A stretch of DNA of 49,214 nt from an uncultured bacterium. Its GTDB lineage: Bacteria > Bacillota > Clostridia > Oscillospirales > Acutalibacteraceae. A program made the translations under genes and the position numbers. Where the stretch lies: the NCBI GenBank assembly GCA_934875675.1, contig CAKXIK010000017.1:1-49214 (forward strand), read 5' to 3'. Shown here one piece after another: positions 25,850-34,224 of this stretch (position 1 is the stretch's first letter; the number at the start of each line of letters is the position of its first letter). A model generated the notes under the pieces. The model did not search any database, was not told where the DNA came from, and was given only the letters and a program-made list of their open reading frames with translations.

Positions 25850-26708
25850 AAATAATCATAGCAAGGGTTCCGGCAACGATCAGCGACAGGCCAATGGTTG
25901 CTTTGAGGCTGAGTTTTTCCTTAAAGACAATTGCCGAAAACGCAATTGTAATCAGAATGCTGAGTTTATCAATCGGTACCACCACGCTGGCAAGCCCTTC
26001 GTGCAGAGCCTTGTAATAGCAAAGCCATGAAGCACCGGTGGCAATCCCGGAAAGCAAGATAAATCCGAGCTCTCTTTTCGGTACATTGCGCACGGATTTC
26101 TGCTGCCCGGTGGCAAATACGACAAGCCACGCCATCACAAGCACTACACAGGTGCGAATTGCAGTGCCCAGATTGGATTCAATGCCGCTGATGCCGATTT
26201 TGCCGAGGATGGCAGTCAGGCTGGCGAACCCGGCAGAAAGCAGCGCATAAATCAGCCACATGCGGCTTTTGGCACCCTTGGGCTCTGACTGCTTTTTCTG
26301 AATCATCAAAAAAGTACCTGCGGCAATGGCGGCAATCGCAACCGCTTTGAGCCAGGTGATGTCTTCTCCCAAAAAGATCATCGCCAAAAGAATGGTCAGC
26401 ACCGTACTGGATTTATCAATCGGGACAACCTTATTGATATCCCCAAGCTGCAAGGCCTTGAAGTAGCAAAGCCAAGAAGCACCGGTTGCCAACCCGGAAA
26501 GAATCAAAAACAGCAGTGTGCGTGGTTCAATTTGCCCCAATGTGTCTTGCGAACCAACAATGAATACCATCATCCAGGAAAAAATCGTCACCACGATGGT
26601 GCGAATCGCGGTGGCAACATTGGAATTTGTTTTTTTAATCCCGCATTTTGCTAAAATAGATGTAATTCCAGCAAAAACCGCCGAGCCGAACGCATAAACA
26701 ATCCACAT
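25848..26708 (-). CDS. DMT superfamily transporter (EamA family)
   Basis: This 286-residue protein has ten membrane segments in two clearly duplicated EamA halves: SGLATGASWLCYFKALQ(L) in the first half and SGIATGASWLCYYKALHEG in the second, each followed by VVPIDK. The SWLCY-KAL and VPIDK motifs identify the group of YdcZ/EamA carriers in Firmicutes and archaea; the substrate is unknown. The ATG at 26708 has AGAGG nine bases upstream, so the nine-codon longer frame was rejected. The protein is not closely similar to the EamA protein at 2263. Confidence 0.87.
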   Translation of the reverse strand: MWIVYAFGSAVFAGITSILAKCGIKKTNSNVATAIRTIVVTIFSWMMVFIVGSQDTLGQIEPRTLLFLILSGLATGASWLCYFKALQLGDINKVVPIDKSSTVLTILLAMIFLGEDITWLKAVAIAAIAAGTFLMIQKKQSEPKGAKSRMWLIYALLSAGFASLTAILGKIGISGIESNLGTAIRTCVVLVMAWLVVFATGQQKSVRNVPKRELGFILLSGIATGASWLCYYKALHEGLASVVVPIDKLSILITIAFSAIVFKEKLSLKATIGLSLIVAGTLAMII

Positions 26709-26846
26709 AATTTGATGCCTCTTTTTAATATGCAATTAAAATTATATCATAATATAGCATATTGTGGAAAGAAACACAATCCGAGGCGATGGATCTTTTT
26801 AAGCATTGAGATGATCATCGGCATCACAATCGGGATTCCGCTGGAA

Positions 26847-27425
26847 TCATTGCATCCATAATCCGTCGCGGCTGCAGCAGCAAAATAATTTCCCGCCATG
26901 CATTTGCGGAAAACGCACTTCTCCGCTTTGTTCGGGGTAAAGCCGCACCAGCAGCATCCTGTCATACCCCACATATGCCACAAAACGCAGGTAGTGTTCC
27001 TTTGTCATTTCGTGCGGGAATGTGATATAAAAGTCGTCCTCCACGATTTGGGTCGTCAGCTGGTGCGCCTCGTCTGCGGGTTTAGGTACGAGTGGCAAAA
27101 GCTTTCTGCCACAGCAGAAAATCTCAGCTTCCGTGCTGGAGGTCAGCACATTACCGCAGTTGGGGCAAACGTAAAATTTAATTCGTTTCATATTTCCTCC
27201 GTCTGTTTCATTGGCGTTCAAATCGCCTGTCAGCATTTTTTCCAAATTGACATTGAGCTGTGCAGAAAGCGCCTGCAGCAGTGTGATGTCAGGAAACCCG
27301 GCGCCGCGTTCCCACTTTGAAATGGTGCGGTCGCTCAAATGCATTGCATCGGCGAGCTGTTTTTGTGTCATTCCTTTTTCCCTGCGCAAGGCGGCAATCA
27401 GCGTTCCGAATTTTTTGCAGTCCAT
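26847..27425 (-). CDS. XRE-family HTH regulator fused to a desulfoferrodoxin-like protein
   Basis: This 192-residue protein joins three modules. Residues 5-60 are an XRE/Cro helix-turn-helix (MTQKQLADAMHLSDRTISKWERG). Residues 83-112 are a desulforedoxin-like iron site, CPNCGN then FCCG (C87, C90, C104, C105). Residues 120-192 resemble a superoxide reductase domain: H121, H138 in FPHEM, H144 in KEHYLRF, and C184 in a C-terminal CSRDGLW that corresponds to the usual CNxHGxW. The last iron ligand, histidine, is aspartate (D187). The likely role is a redox- or iron-responsive repressor, by inference. The start at 27425 follows GAAAGGAAGG. A second site, GGAGG, precedes Met79 at 27191. Confidence 0.78.
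   Translation of the reverse strand: MDCKKFGTLIAALRREKGMTQKQLADAMHLSDRTISKWERGAGFPDITLLQALSAQLNVNLEKMLTGDLNANETDGGNMKRIKFYVCPNCGNVLTSSTEAEIFCCGRKLLPLVPKPADEAHQLTTQIVEDDFYITFPHEMTKEHYLRFVAYVGYDRMLLVRLYPEQSGEVRFPQMHGGKLFCCCSRDGLWMQ
27192..27200 (-). promoter_or_regulatory. Internal ribosome binding site at the HTH-desulfoferrodoxin joint
   Basis: On the minus strand GGAGGAAAT directly precedes the in-frame ATG of Met79 (27191-27189). This Met begins MKRIKFYVCPNCGN, the normal start region of a stand-alone desulfoferrodoxin. A separate 114-residue product could be made from it. Confidence 0.5.
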
Positions 27426-27531
27426 TCGTAACCTTCCTTTCAAAATACATGGCGCGGTGTTTGTTTCAACAGAAATCAGTATAAACGTACCAAAGGTGAA
27501 ATGCAACCAACGCTTCGTGGAGTTGGCGCAG

Positions 27532-29739
27532 TCAGCTCACCGGAGAAAAAATTGCGCCGTTCGGTACGGGCACTTCCGTGTTTCTGTCCGTGCCGCGATA
27601 GCGGTAGCCGGGTAATGCGGAGGAATTGGCGGCATCAAAAACAAACGAACCGGATTCTTCGTCAAGACGGAACCGATAAACTTTTTGCCCGTCGCGGGTA
27701 CGGCACGTCAGCTCAGAATCTTGCAGCATATAGGTTCCGGCAGCAAAATAGCTGCTGAACATCGAATAGGAAAATTGAAACGATCGATCCGATTCCCGTA
27801 ACGAAAGGGTTGGCTGAATCGATTCCGGAGAACCGGAATAAGCATATACCCGGTAAGAATCGGAGGAAAAAGACTCGGCGGCTGGGGATGCGGTCGTGAA
27901 GGTTTCTCCCGTCTGTTCCGCCCCGCCGACCGTAGTAGTGCTCCAATTCCGGATTGTCCCCGGTTCCAGACTCCAACTTTCGGTGGGTTTCATTTTAAAA
28001 ATCCACCGGATGATGGGGCTGATGTCATTGCCTTGATTTTCATATCCGAGCGCAAGATAGATTTCTCCGTTTTTTTGCTGGAGAAAATAATAAAATTCAC
28101 CTTTTTGAGCATCCGAAGTTTTCCATGCTGCTTGATTTTCGCGGCGCAGTGATTCCGCAAAATAGCCGTCATCCCAAGCAGTGGAGGAAAGAAGGCGGTC
28201 AAAATTTTGGCTCTCGAGCGTCAATTCCTGCAGTTTGCCGATGGAACGCATGCTGCTTAAAAAAGAACCCTCCGGCTGTTCACTTGTGCAAAAGTACATG
28301 TCGTCCGTGATGAAGTAAGAGGGGATGAAATCATCAGTGTAAATGATGGAAGAAAAAATGCCGCATTCAAACACAATGCTTTCTCCTGAATACGCAATGC
28401 TGGTAATGGCATTTTGATCGTTGATGATAAACTCCATATAAGCGGTGTATTCTTTTCCGGGACTGTTATCGCTGGAAAATTTTGTTTCAAAGCGATAGGT
28501 ACCGCATTGTGAAAAATCGAAGCCGGACAGGGAATATTTGTAGGTTGCGTTTGAGTCAATCAGGTATGCCAAGCCATTAAAGACGCGGTCTTTGAGCGTG
28601 TCGCAGCTGATTTTTCCGGAATCTGTGATGCGGTAAATCGCAAAGGGTGTTCCGGAGGAGAGGGTGGAGGAGTTTTCATTTCTCCATTCAATTTCCAAAA
28701 ACGGATTGTCGCCAGAAAAATCCGCATTCTTCAAATGAATGGTCACGCCTTGTTTGTCGGTTCCGGTGTTTACGCCGCTCATTTTCAGCGGAGTTTTGGC
28801 AGATACCGGATTCGTCAGCAGACAGACAGCTGTTGCCGCGCAGGCAATGACTGCCGCAGCAATGACCCAAAGTGTCGGTTTTTTGTAATTGAGCACTCTT
28901 TTCACGCGTTCCTTTACGCTGACTTCGCCAAAAGCGAGGGGACAAGCAGTGATCGCCCGACGATTGACGCTACAGGCGAGCAGTGCCTCTGAGTATGCTT
29001 TTTTCTGTGTCATATCCAGCTTTTTGATTACGCGTTCATCGCATGCAAGCTCAATATCCTTGCAAAGCAGAACATATGCAAGCCAGCAGAGCGGGTTGAA
29101 CCAATGCACGGCAAGAAGCACAAAACCAAGAGGCTTCCACAGATGATCTCCCCGCCTCAGATGGGCCTCCTCATGGCAGATGACATAGCTGCGCGTTTCA
29201 TTATCCATGGCAGACGGCAAATAAATGCGCGGTTTTACAATGCCCAGAATAAAGGGAGAGGGAACCGCATCGCAAAGAAGTGCCCGCGCACCAAACGGGA
29301 TAGTTGCCCGTATCCGATGGCGCAGCCGCAGATAACGAATCAAACCATAGAGCAGCAATACTGCCGCTCCGGTCAGCCATAAAATCGCGGCAAGGAAGGT
29401 GTAAATCTGCAGAGGATTCACGCTTGCTGTAGGGTTTGTTGGTGCAAGCGAATCGCCGATTACCGGATTTACCAGACGATTCAGGGCAGGAATTCCGCTG
29501 CTGATTGAAGGGGTGGGTGAATAGACGATATTGGGGCTGACCGTTTCCGCGCTCGGGATCAAGCTGAGGATGCTCTCAAAGGAAAACGGACACGCCAAAC
29601 GAATGGCGACCAGTGCCCACAAAATGCATAGAACCGTTTTCGGCGCTTTTTTAAAAATCATGCGGAGAAGTACAACCGCAAGGATCAACCAACCCGCGGT
29701 GATACTCATGTTCAGCACCTTCAGAAATGCGGCTTCCAT
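27532..29739 (-). CDS. BlaR1/MecR1-type M56 sensor protease with a large C-terminal extracellular region
   Basis: This 735-residue membrane protein has an N-terminal M56 metalloprotease domain: helices at about 11-29, 35-50 and 113-133, zinc site HEEAH (189-193), LACDERVIKK with the downstream Glu, and a transmembrane helix near 310-330 (LWVIAAAVIACAATAVCLL). In place of the penicillin-binding sensor of BlaR1, the final 400 residues form a beta-rich extracellular region unlike a beta-lactamase fold. It would sense a signal outside and cleave the BlaI repressor inside. The ATG at 29739 follows GAAAGGAATG. It lies 83 bases downstream of blaI in the same operon. Confidence 0.83.
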   Translation of the reverse strand: MEAAFLKVLNMSITAGWLILAVVLLRMIFKKAPKTVLCILWALVAIRLACPFSFESILSLIPSAETVSPNIVYSPTPSISSGIPALNRLVNPVIGDSLAPTNPTASVNPLQIYTFLAAILWLTGAAVLLLYGLIRYLRLRHRIRATIPFGARALLCDAVPSPFILGIVKPRIYLPSAMDNETRSYVICHEEAHLRRGDHLWKPLGFVLLAVHWFNPLCWLAYVLLCKDIELACDERVIKKLDMTQKKAYSEALLACSVNRRAITACPLAFGEVSVKERVKRVLNYKKPTLWVIAAAVIACAATAVCLLTNPVSAKTPLKMSGVNTGTDKQGVTIHLKNADFSGDNPFLEIEWRNENSSTLSSGTPFAIYRITDSGKISCDTLKDRVFNGLAYLIDSNATYKYSLSGFDFSQCGTYRFETKFSSDNSPGKEYTAYMEFIINDQNAITSIAYSGESIVFECGIFSSIIYTDDFIPSYFITDDMYFCTSEQPEGSFLSSMRSIGKLQELTLESQNFDRLLSSTAWDDGYFAESLRRENQAAWKTSDAQKGEFYYFLQQKNGEIYLALGYENQGNDISPIIRWIFKMKPTESWSLEPGTIRNWSTTTVGGAEQTGETFTTASPAAESFSSDSYRVYAYSGSPESIQPTLSLRESDRSFQFSYSMFSSYFAAGTYMLQDSELTCRTRDGQKVYRFRLDEESGSFVFDAANSSALPGYRYRGTDRNTEVPVPNGAIFSPVS

Positions 29740-29822
29740 AATAAAATCATTCCTTTCACCAAAACGCAGGATTCTCATTGAATTTTGCTTGCGAGAAGGG
29801 AGCGCATGAAGCAAAAGCCGGC

Positions 29823-30191
29823 TCAGTCAGGTCGTTTTCCGGCGGAATCAATCATCTTTTGAATTTCTGCAATTTCTTTGGCAGAAAGCGATTTTCGCTG
29901 TGTAAAAGCGGCAATGAAAGCGGGTAAGGAGCCGTTAAACACTTCGTCTACAAATTTTTCGCTTTGCATACCGTAAAGCTCACTGCGGGAAATCAAGGAA
30001 GAAACCGTTCCTCCGTTATTTTGAAAAATTCCCCGTTCACAAAATTTTTTCAAAACCGTATAGGTAGTGGACTTTTTCCAGTTCAGTTCCAGTTCGCATC
30101 GTTTCACAAGCTCGCCGGAAGAAAGCGGTTCATGGTTCCAAACAATATCGGCAAAACGGGCATCCACAGCACCCAGTTTGGTGTCGTTCAT
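29823..30191 (-). CDS. BlaI/MecI/CopY family repressor
   Basis: This 122-residue winged-helix repressor has the family helix-turn-helix WKKSTTYTVLKKFCERGI (about residues 37-54) and a C-terminal dimerisation/cleavage segment with AEIAEIQKMIDS-like helix. BlaI proteins repress their own operon until cut by the BlaR1 protease. It is the first gene of the blaI-blaR1 pair and its promoter overlaps two dyads that fit BlaI operators. The start at 30191 has GAAAGGATG upstream. No beta-lactamase or PBP gene is adjacent, so the controlled target besides the operon itself is unknown. Confidence 0.88.
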   Translation of the reverse strand: MNDTKLGAVDARFADIVWNHEPLSSGELVKRCELELNWKKSTTYTVLKKFCERGIFQNNGGTVSSLISRSELYGMQSEKFVDEVFNGSLPAFIAAFTQRKSLSAKEIAEIQKMIDSAGKRPD

Positions 30192-30207
30192 TTTAAATCA
30201 TCCTTTC

Positions 30208-30257
30208 AGTCTATAATCTATCGACCTAAATTAAGTCTATAACTAATAGACTTAATT
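30208..30257. promoter_or_regulatory. Tandem BlaI operators
   Basis: AATTAAGTCTAT and ATAGACTTAATT (30229-30240 and 30246-30257) form perfect 12-base arms around five bases. A second, weaker copy, AGTCTATAATCTATCGACC, lies at 30208-30226, about 26 bases away centre to centre. Both share the AGTCTATAA half-site. The first covers the -10 region of the blaI promoter. Confidence 0.72.
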
Positions 30258-30262
30258 GTCAA
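30234..30262 (-). promoter_or_regulatory. blaI-blaR1 promoter
   Basis: On the minus strand TTGACA (30262-30257) and TAGACT (30239-30234) are 17 bases apart. The spacer and -10 box are covered by the stronger BlaI dyad. Confidence 0.68.
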
Positions 30263-30390
30263 GAAAAATTTTTGCAAGGAGGGACTTTTTACGCTTGGTA
30301 TTTTGCTGTACTTTTTTCGTACAATGTGATAAAATACAGTCGCTGCATTGTGCAGGGTACAAACACTGCACTGGATCTGAAGGAGATGAC

Positions 30391-30456
30391 ATGGCACGCA
30401 ACACATCAAATCACTCAAAAAGCTTTTTTTGTTTTCCTGGCGGGATACGATTCTGA
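30391..30456 (+). other. Out-of-frame N-terminal segment of the sensor kinase
   Basis: An ATG at 30391 sits eight bases after a strong AAGGAG (30380-30385). It opens a short reading frame, MARNTSNHSKSFF..., which stops at 30456. It crosses a run of seven Ts (30424-30430) just before the kinase frame becomes usable. One added T, or a -1 slip on TTT TTT T, would join it to the kinase at LFSWRDTIL and supply a normal cytoplasmic N-terminus. See the kinase entry and the finding. Confidence 0.55.
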
Positions 30457-31472
30457 CTGGTCTTATCCTTGCAGCAACAACCGCTGTCTGTCTTTTGCTC
30501 AAAGCCTTTGAGGATGGCCCGGCAGATATTTCGGTTGTATTTATCCTGTGTGTCTTTTTAGTTGCAAGATTTACAGCAGGTTATTTTTACGGAGTAGCAG
30601 CATCATTTGTAGCGGTTATCCTGGTAAATTTCCTGTTTACTTACCCGTATTACAATTTTAATTTTACTTTGACCGGTTATCCGATGACCGTTCTTTGCAT
30701 GCTGGTGGTTGCAATCGCCACCAGTATGATGACCACACAGATTAAAACACAAAGTGCAATGCAGCTGGAAGTGGATCGGGAAAAAATGCGCAGCAATTTA
30801 TTGCGGGCAGTTTCTCATGATTTGCGCACACCACTCACTTCTATTTTGGGGGCAAGCTCTGCAATTGCAGAAAACTACTTCAAGTTGCCGGATGAAAGAA
30901 AGCTGGAATTGATCGATGATATTACCGAGGATTCGCAATGGTTGATCGGAATGGTGGAAAATCTTCTCACGGTTACGCGGTTTGATTCGCAAACCGGTGC
31001 CAGCCTGATTAAAACCGAGGTTCCCGCCGAAGAGGTTGTGGCGGAATCGGTACAAAAATTCAACAAACGTTTCCCCAAATGGCACGTTGCGGTTTCGGTG
31101 CCGAAAGAACTGCTGATGGTGCCGATGGATGCACTGCTGATTGAGCAGGTGTTGATTAATCTTTTGGAAAACGCAGCACTGCATGCTGAAGGGGCGACTG
31201 CCATTTGGCTGAATGTGGTTTCACAGAAGGAAAACGCATTATTTGAAGTGTGTGACGACGGGTGCGGAATTGAGCCTGCTCATTTGTCCGATTTGTTCGA
31301 GGGCTCTGCCATGGACGCACAAAAGAGAGCGGACTGCAAACGGAATATGGGAATCGGACTGTCCGTCTGCCGCAGCATTGTTCGGGCGCATAGCGGTGAA
31401 ATTTTTGCCGCTAACCGGAAAGCGGGAGGAGCGTCCGTTTGTTTTACTCTTCCAATGAATGCGATTGAATAA
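30429..31472 (+). CDS. KdpD-like sensor histidine kinase (DUF4118, short form)
   Basis: This 347-residue kinase (from the TTG at 30429) has four membrane helices of the DUF4118 domain (about residues 7-105), a HisKA box AVSHDLRTPLTS with phosphoacceptor H130, an N-box IEQVLINLLENAALHA, and G-boxes CDDGCGIEP and NMGIGLSVCRSIV. The N-terminal KdpD and Usp domains of full KdpD are absent. No ribosome binding site precedes 30429; the natural start at 30391 is out of frame across a T7 tract, so the gene may be frameshifted, slippage-controlled or mis-sequenced. It pairs with the response regulator 90 bases downstream; no kdpFABC genes are present. Confidence 0.8.
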   Translation: MFSWRDTILTGLILAATTAVCLLLKAFEDGPADISVVFILCVFLVARFTAGYFYGVAASFVAVILVNFLFTYPYYNFNFTLTGYPMTVLCMLVVAIATSMMTTQIKTQSAMQLEVDREKMRSNLLRAVSHDLRTPLTSILGASSAIAENYFKLPDERKLELIDDITEDSQWLIGMVENLLTVTRFDSQTGASLIKTEVPAEEVVAESVQKFNKRFPKWHVAVSVPKELLMVPMDALLIEQVLINLLENAALHAEGATAIWLNVVSQKENALFEVCDDGCGIEPAHLSDLFEGSAMDAQKRADCKRNMGIGLSVCRSIVRAHSGEIFAANRKAGGASVCFTLPMNAIE

Positions 31473-31562
31473 AGCATAAGTCTGGGCGAATGGATAATCG
31501 CCAGTTTGAATCACGATAAGCTGCATGGGATTTGCAGCTTGGCAGAAAGGCAAGATGATAAC

Positions 31563-32270
31563 ATGAGCAGCCCCTTTACAATTTTGCTTGCGGAGGATGA
31601 AAATAATATTGCAAGCTTTATTACCACCATTCTAACCGCTAACAATTATCAGGTAATTCGCGCAGAAAGTGGAGCTGAAACGATGATGATGGTGACATCC
31701 CGCTGCCCGGATCTGTTGCTTTTAGATCTGGGACTGCCGGATTTTGACGGACAGCAAATTATCAAAACCGTGCGCAGTTGGTCGCAGATGCCGATCATTG
31801 TTGTTTCTGCACGCACACATGAGAGGGATAAGGTGGAAGCACTGGATCTGGGTGCAGATGATTATATTACAAAGCCATTCGGAACCGGAGAATTGCTTGC
31901 CAGGGTGCGCACTGCTTTGCGCAGAATGCAGGCAAACGGCACCGAGGCAGGCGGAACGCAGAGCGGTAAATATGTTTGCGGTGATTTAACGGTGAACTTT
32001 GATCGCCGTCAGACGTTGCTCAACGGTGTGGATGTTCATTTGACGCAGAACGAATATAAGATTGTGGCATTGTTAGCAGCACAGGCAGGACGCGTCCTGA
32101 CATATGATTTTCTGATTCACTCCATCTGGGGACCGCACGCAGGAGAGGATAATCAGATCCTGCGTGTCAATATGGCAAATATTCGACGCAAAATTGAAAA
32201 AAATCCTGCAGAACCGCAGTTTATCTTCACAGAAATGGGCGTAGGCTACCGAATGGCGGAAGCGGATTAA
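31563..32270 (+). CDS. OmpR/KdpE-like response regulator
   Basis: This 235-residue regulator has a receiver domain with the acidic pair ED (residues 11-12), phosphorylation site D55 in LLLLDLGLPD, the threonine/serine in VVSART, and lysine in ITKPF. The C-terminal winged-helix domain (about residues 135-233) contains LTQNEYKIVALLA, DNQILRVNMANIRRKIE and MGVGYRM, as in KdpE. It is presumably phosphorylated by the adjacent kinase. The ATG at 31563 has AGAAAGGCAAGATG upstream; the frame open from 31506 lacks a suitable site. Targets are unknown. Confidence 0.9.
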   Translation: MSSPFTILLAEDENNIASFITTILTANNYQVIRAESGAETMMMVTSRCPDLLLLDLGLPDFDGQQIIKTVRSWSQMPIIVVSARTHERDKVEALDLGADDYITKPFGTGELLARVRTALRRMQANGTEAGGTQSGKYVCGDLTVNFDRRQTLLNGVDVHLTQNEYKIVALLAAQAGRVLTYDFLIHSIWGPHAGEDNQILRVNMANIRRKIEKNPAEPQFIFTEMGVGYRMAEAD

Positions 32271-32304
32271 ACGGCAGATAAAATCAGGAATACATGGCAA
32301 AGTC

Positions 32305-32354
32305 AAGAAGGCAGCACCTCTTTCCCGCATGGGTAGAGATACTGCCTTCTTTTG
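32305..32354 (+). terminator. Terminator between the response regulator and the ABC exporter
   Basis: AAGAAGGCAG (32305-32314) pairs with CTGCCTTCTT (32342-32351) and runs into Ts; an inner CTCTTTCCC/GGGTAGAG pairing lengthens the stem. It lies just past the convergent exporter stop, so it may serve both strands. Confidence 0.75.
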
Positions 32355-32371
32355 TTTCGGTATCGTGTAAA

Positions 32372-34150
32372 TCAGGATGCCTTTTCAAATTGGGAGCGGT
32401 ACAAATCAGAGTAAAATCCGCCTTGCTCCAAAAGCTGTTCATGCGTTCCCTGTTCAATAATGTCGCCATCCTTAAGGACGAGAATGAGATCGGCATTTTT
32501 GATGGTGGAAAGACGGTGCGCAATCACAAAGCTGGTACGCTGTGCGGTCAGTTGATCCATTGCCTGCTGTGTAATCAGTTCCGTGCGTGTATCTACAGAA
32601 CTGGTTGCTTCGTCCAGAATCAGCATCGGACTGTCGTGAATCATAGCGCGTGCGATGGTGAAAAGCTGCTTTTGACCAGCAGAAATGGATGTGTTCTCGC
32701 TTAGCACCGTATCAAAGCCATGCGGGAGCGATTGTACAAAGTCATAAATTCCGCAGGCACGGCAAGCCTTTTCCAATGCCTCGTCCGAAATGTTCTTCTT
32801 GTTGTAAACCAGGTTTTCCCGAACAGTCCCTTCAAACATCCAGGTATCCTGTAAAACCATTCCGAATAAACCGTGGACGGTTTCACGCTTCATCTCATCA
32901 ATCGGAGTGCCGTCGATGAGAATTCTGCCGCTGTTAATGTCAAAAAAGCGCATCAGTAGGTTGACCATCGTCGTTTTTCCTGCGCCGGTGGGGCCGACAA
33001 TGGCAACCTTCTGCCCAGGCATCACCTTGGCGGAAAAGTCCTTAATGATGATCTTATCGGGTTTGTCAGGATAGCTGAATTGTACATGTTCAAATTCCAC
33101 CATGCCGCGCACATCGCTGGGGGCGGGAGCCTTGTGGCTTTCGTCAGGCATTTCTTCTTCCTCCAGAAAGCTGAACACACGGGAACCCGAAGCCACGGCA
33201 GACTGCATGTTTGTCATGCCCTGTGCCAGAGTGCTCAGAGGAGAGGTGAACAGGCGGACATACATAATAAATGCAATGATCACACTGAATTTGATCTGAC
33301 CGTTGAGCGCCAGGGCAGCACCCAGCACGCAGACCGCAACGTAACCAAGGTTTCCTACAAAGGTCATCAACGGCTGCATAATTCCCGAAAGAAACTGCGA
33401 TTTCCAGTTGGCATCGTAAACGGCACGATTCATGGTTCCAAAGGATTCTTTGGCCTTTTTCCCCGCGCGGGAAATGCGTACAACATCATGGCCGGAGTAC
33501 ATTTCTTCAATATATCCGTTTAGTGTGCCGAGCGTTGTCTGCTGCGCAAGAAAATACTTTTGCGAACGTGACATAATCAGCAGCATCAGCAAAATGCCGA
33601 TTGCAGTTGCGGCAATGGCGGCAAGGGTCATGCGCCATTCGGTGATAAACATCATAACAAGGCAGCCCACAAACTGCGCCACGGCACTGACGATGGAAGG
33701 GAGACTATTGGAGAGTGTCTGCGCCAGTGTCTGCACGTCGTTTGTCATCCGGCTAAGAATGTCGCCGTGTGAATGTGTGTGAAAAAGGCCAAGCGGCACG
33801 CGGTTAATTTTTTGCGAAATTTTGCTTCGCAGCTGATTGGAGAGCCTCAGCGTTACCGTGACCATAATGTAGTGCTCCACGTAAACGCACAGAGCGCTGA
33901 TCAAATAAATTGCAATCAGGAAAATGCCGACTTTTGCAATGGCGTCCAGATTAATGGAGCCATAAAGCCCTTCCGACATATAATCTGTAATTTTTGCCAG
34001 CTGATTTGGGCCGATGATGACGAGAATTGCAGCAACAACTGCAAGAATCAGCGCCACAACCGCTGGGGCGATCATGCCTCCGGCGTGATGCATCAACTTG
34101 CCGGAAACATTCTGAAACCCATCCGTCTTTTTTTTGATTGTTTGATTCAT
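32372..34150 (-). CDS. ABC exporter half-transporter (catalytic-site Walker motifs)
   Basis: This 592-residue half-transporter has six membrane helices (about residues 20-310) and a C-terminal nucleotide-binding domain. Walker A is GPTGAGKTT, Q-loop MVLQDTWMFEGTV, Walker B LILDEATSSVD with the catalytic glutamate, and the switch histidine IAHRLST. Its signature is the degenerate ISAGQKQ rather than LSGGQ. The neighbouring subunit has the opposite pattern, so together they form a heterodimer with one active and one degenerate ATP site, as in the TM287/288 and LmrCD exporters. The start at 34150 follows GAAAGGG. It is the third gene of the marR operon, 74 bases after its partner. Confidence 0.9.
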   Translation of the reverse strand: MNQTIKKKTDGFQNVSGKLMHHAGGMIAPAVVALILAVVAAILVIIGPNQLAKITDYMSEGLYGSINLDAIAKVGIFLIAIYLISALCVYVEHYIMVTVTLRLSNQLRSKISQKINRVPLGLFHTHSHGDILSRMTNDVQTLAQTLSNSLPSIVSAVAQFVGCLVMMFITEWRMTLAAIAATAIGILLMLLIMSRSQKYFLAQQTTLGTLNGYIEEMYSGHDVVRISRAGKKAKESFGTMNRAVYDANWKSQFLSGIMQPLMTFVGNLGYVAVCVLGAALALNGQIKFSVIIAFIMYVRLFTSPLSTLAQGMTNMQSAVASGSRVFSFLEEEEMPDESHKAPAPSDVRGMVEFEHVQFSYPDKPDKIIIKDFSAKVMPGQKVAIVGPTGAGKTTMVNLLMRFFDINSGRILIDGTPIDEMKRETVHGLFGMVLQDTWMFEGTVRENLVYNKKNISDEALEKACRACGIYDFVQSLPHGFDTVLSENTSISAGQKQLFTIARAMIHDSPMLILDEATSSVDTRTELITQQAMDQLTAQRTSFVIAHRLSTIKNADLILVLKDGDIIEQGTHEQLLEQGGFYSDLYRSQFEKAS

Positions 34151-34224
34151 ATTATAAATCCCTTTCCACCAAGCTGAAAACCTTGTAACGGTTCCGGTTA
34201 ACAAAAGCGGTACAAAATCTTATT

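Noticed and set aside
30429..32270. Potassium-responsive KdpDE system
   Set aside because: The kinase lacks the N-terminal KdpD and Usp domains and no kdpFABC genes are present, so a potassium role is not claimed.
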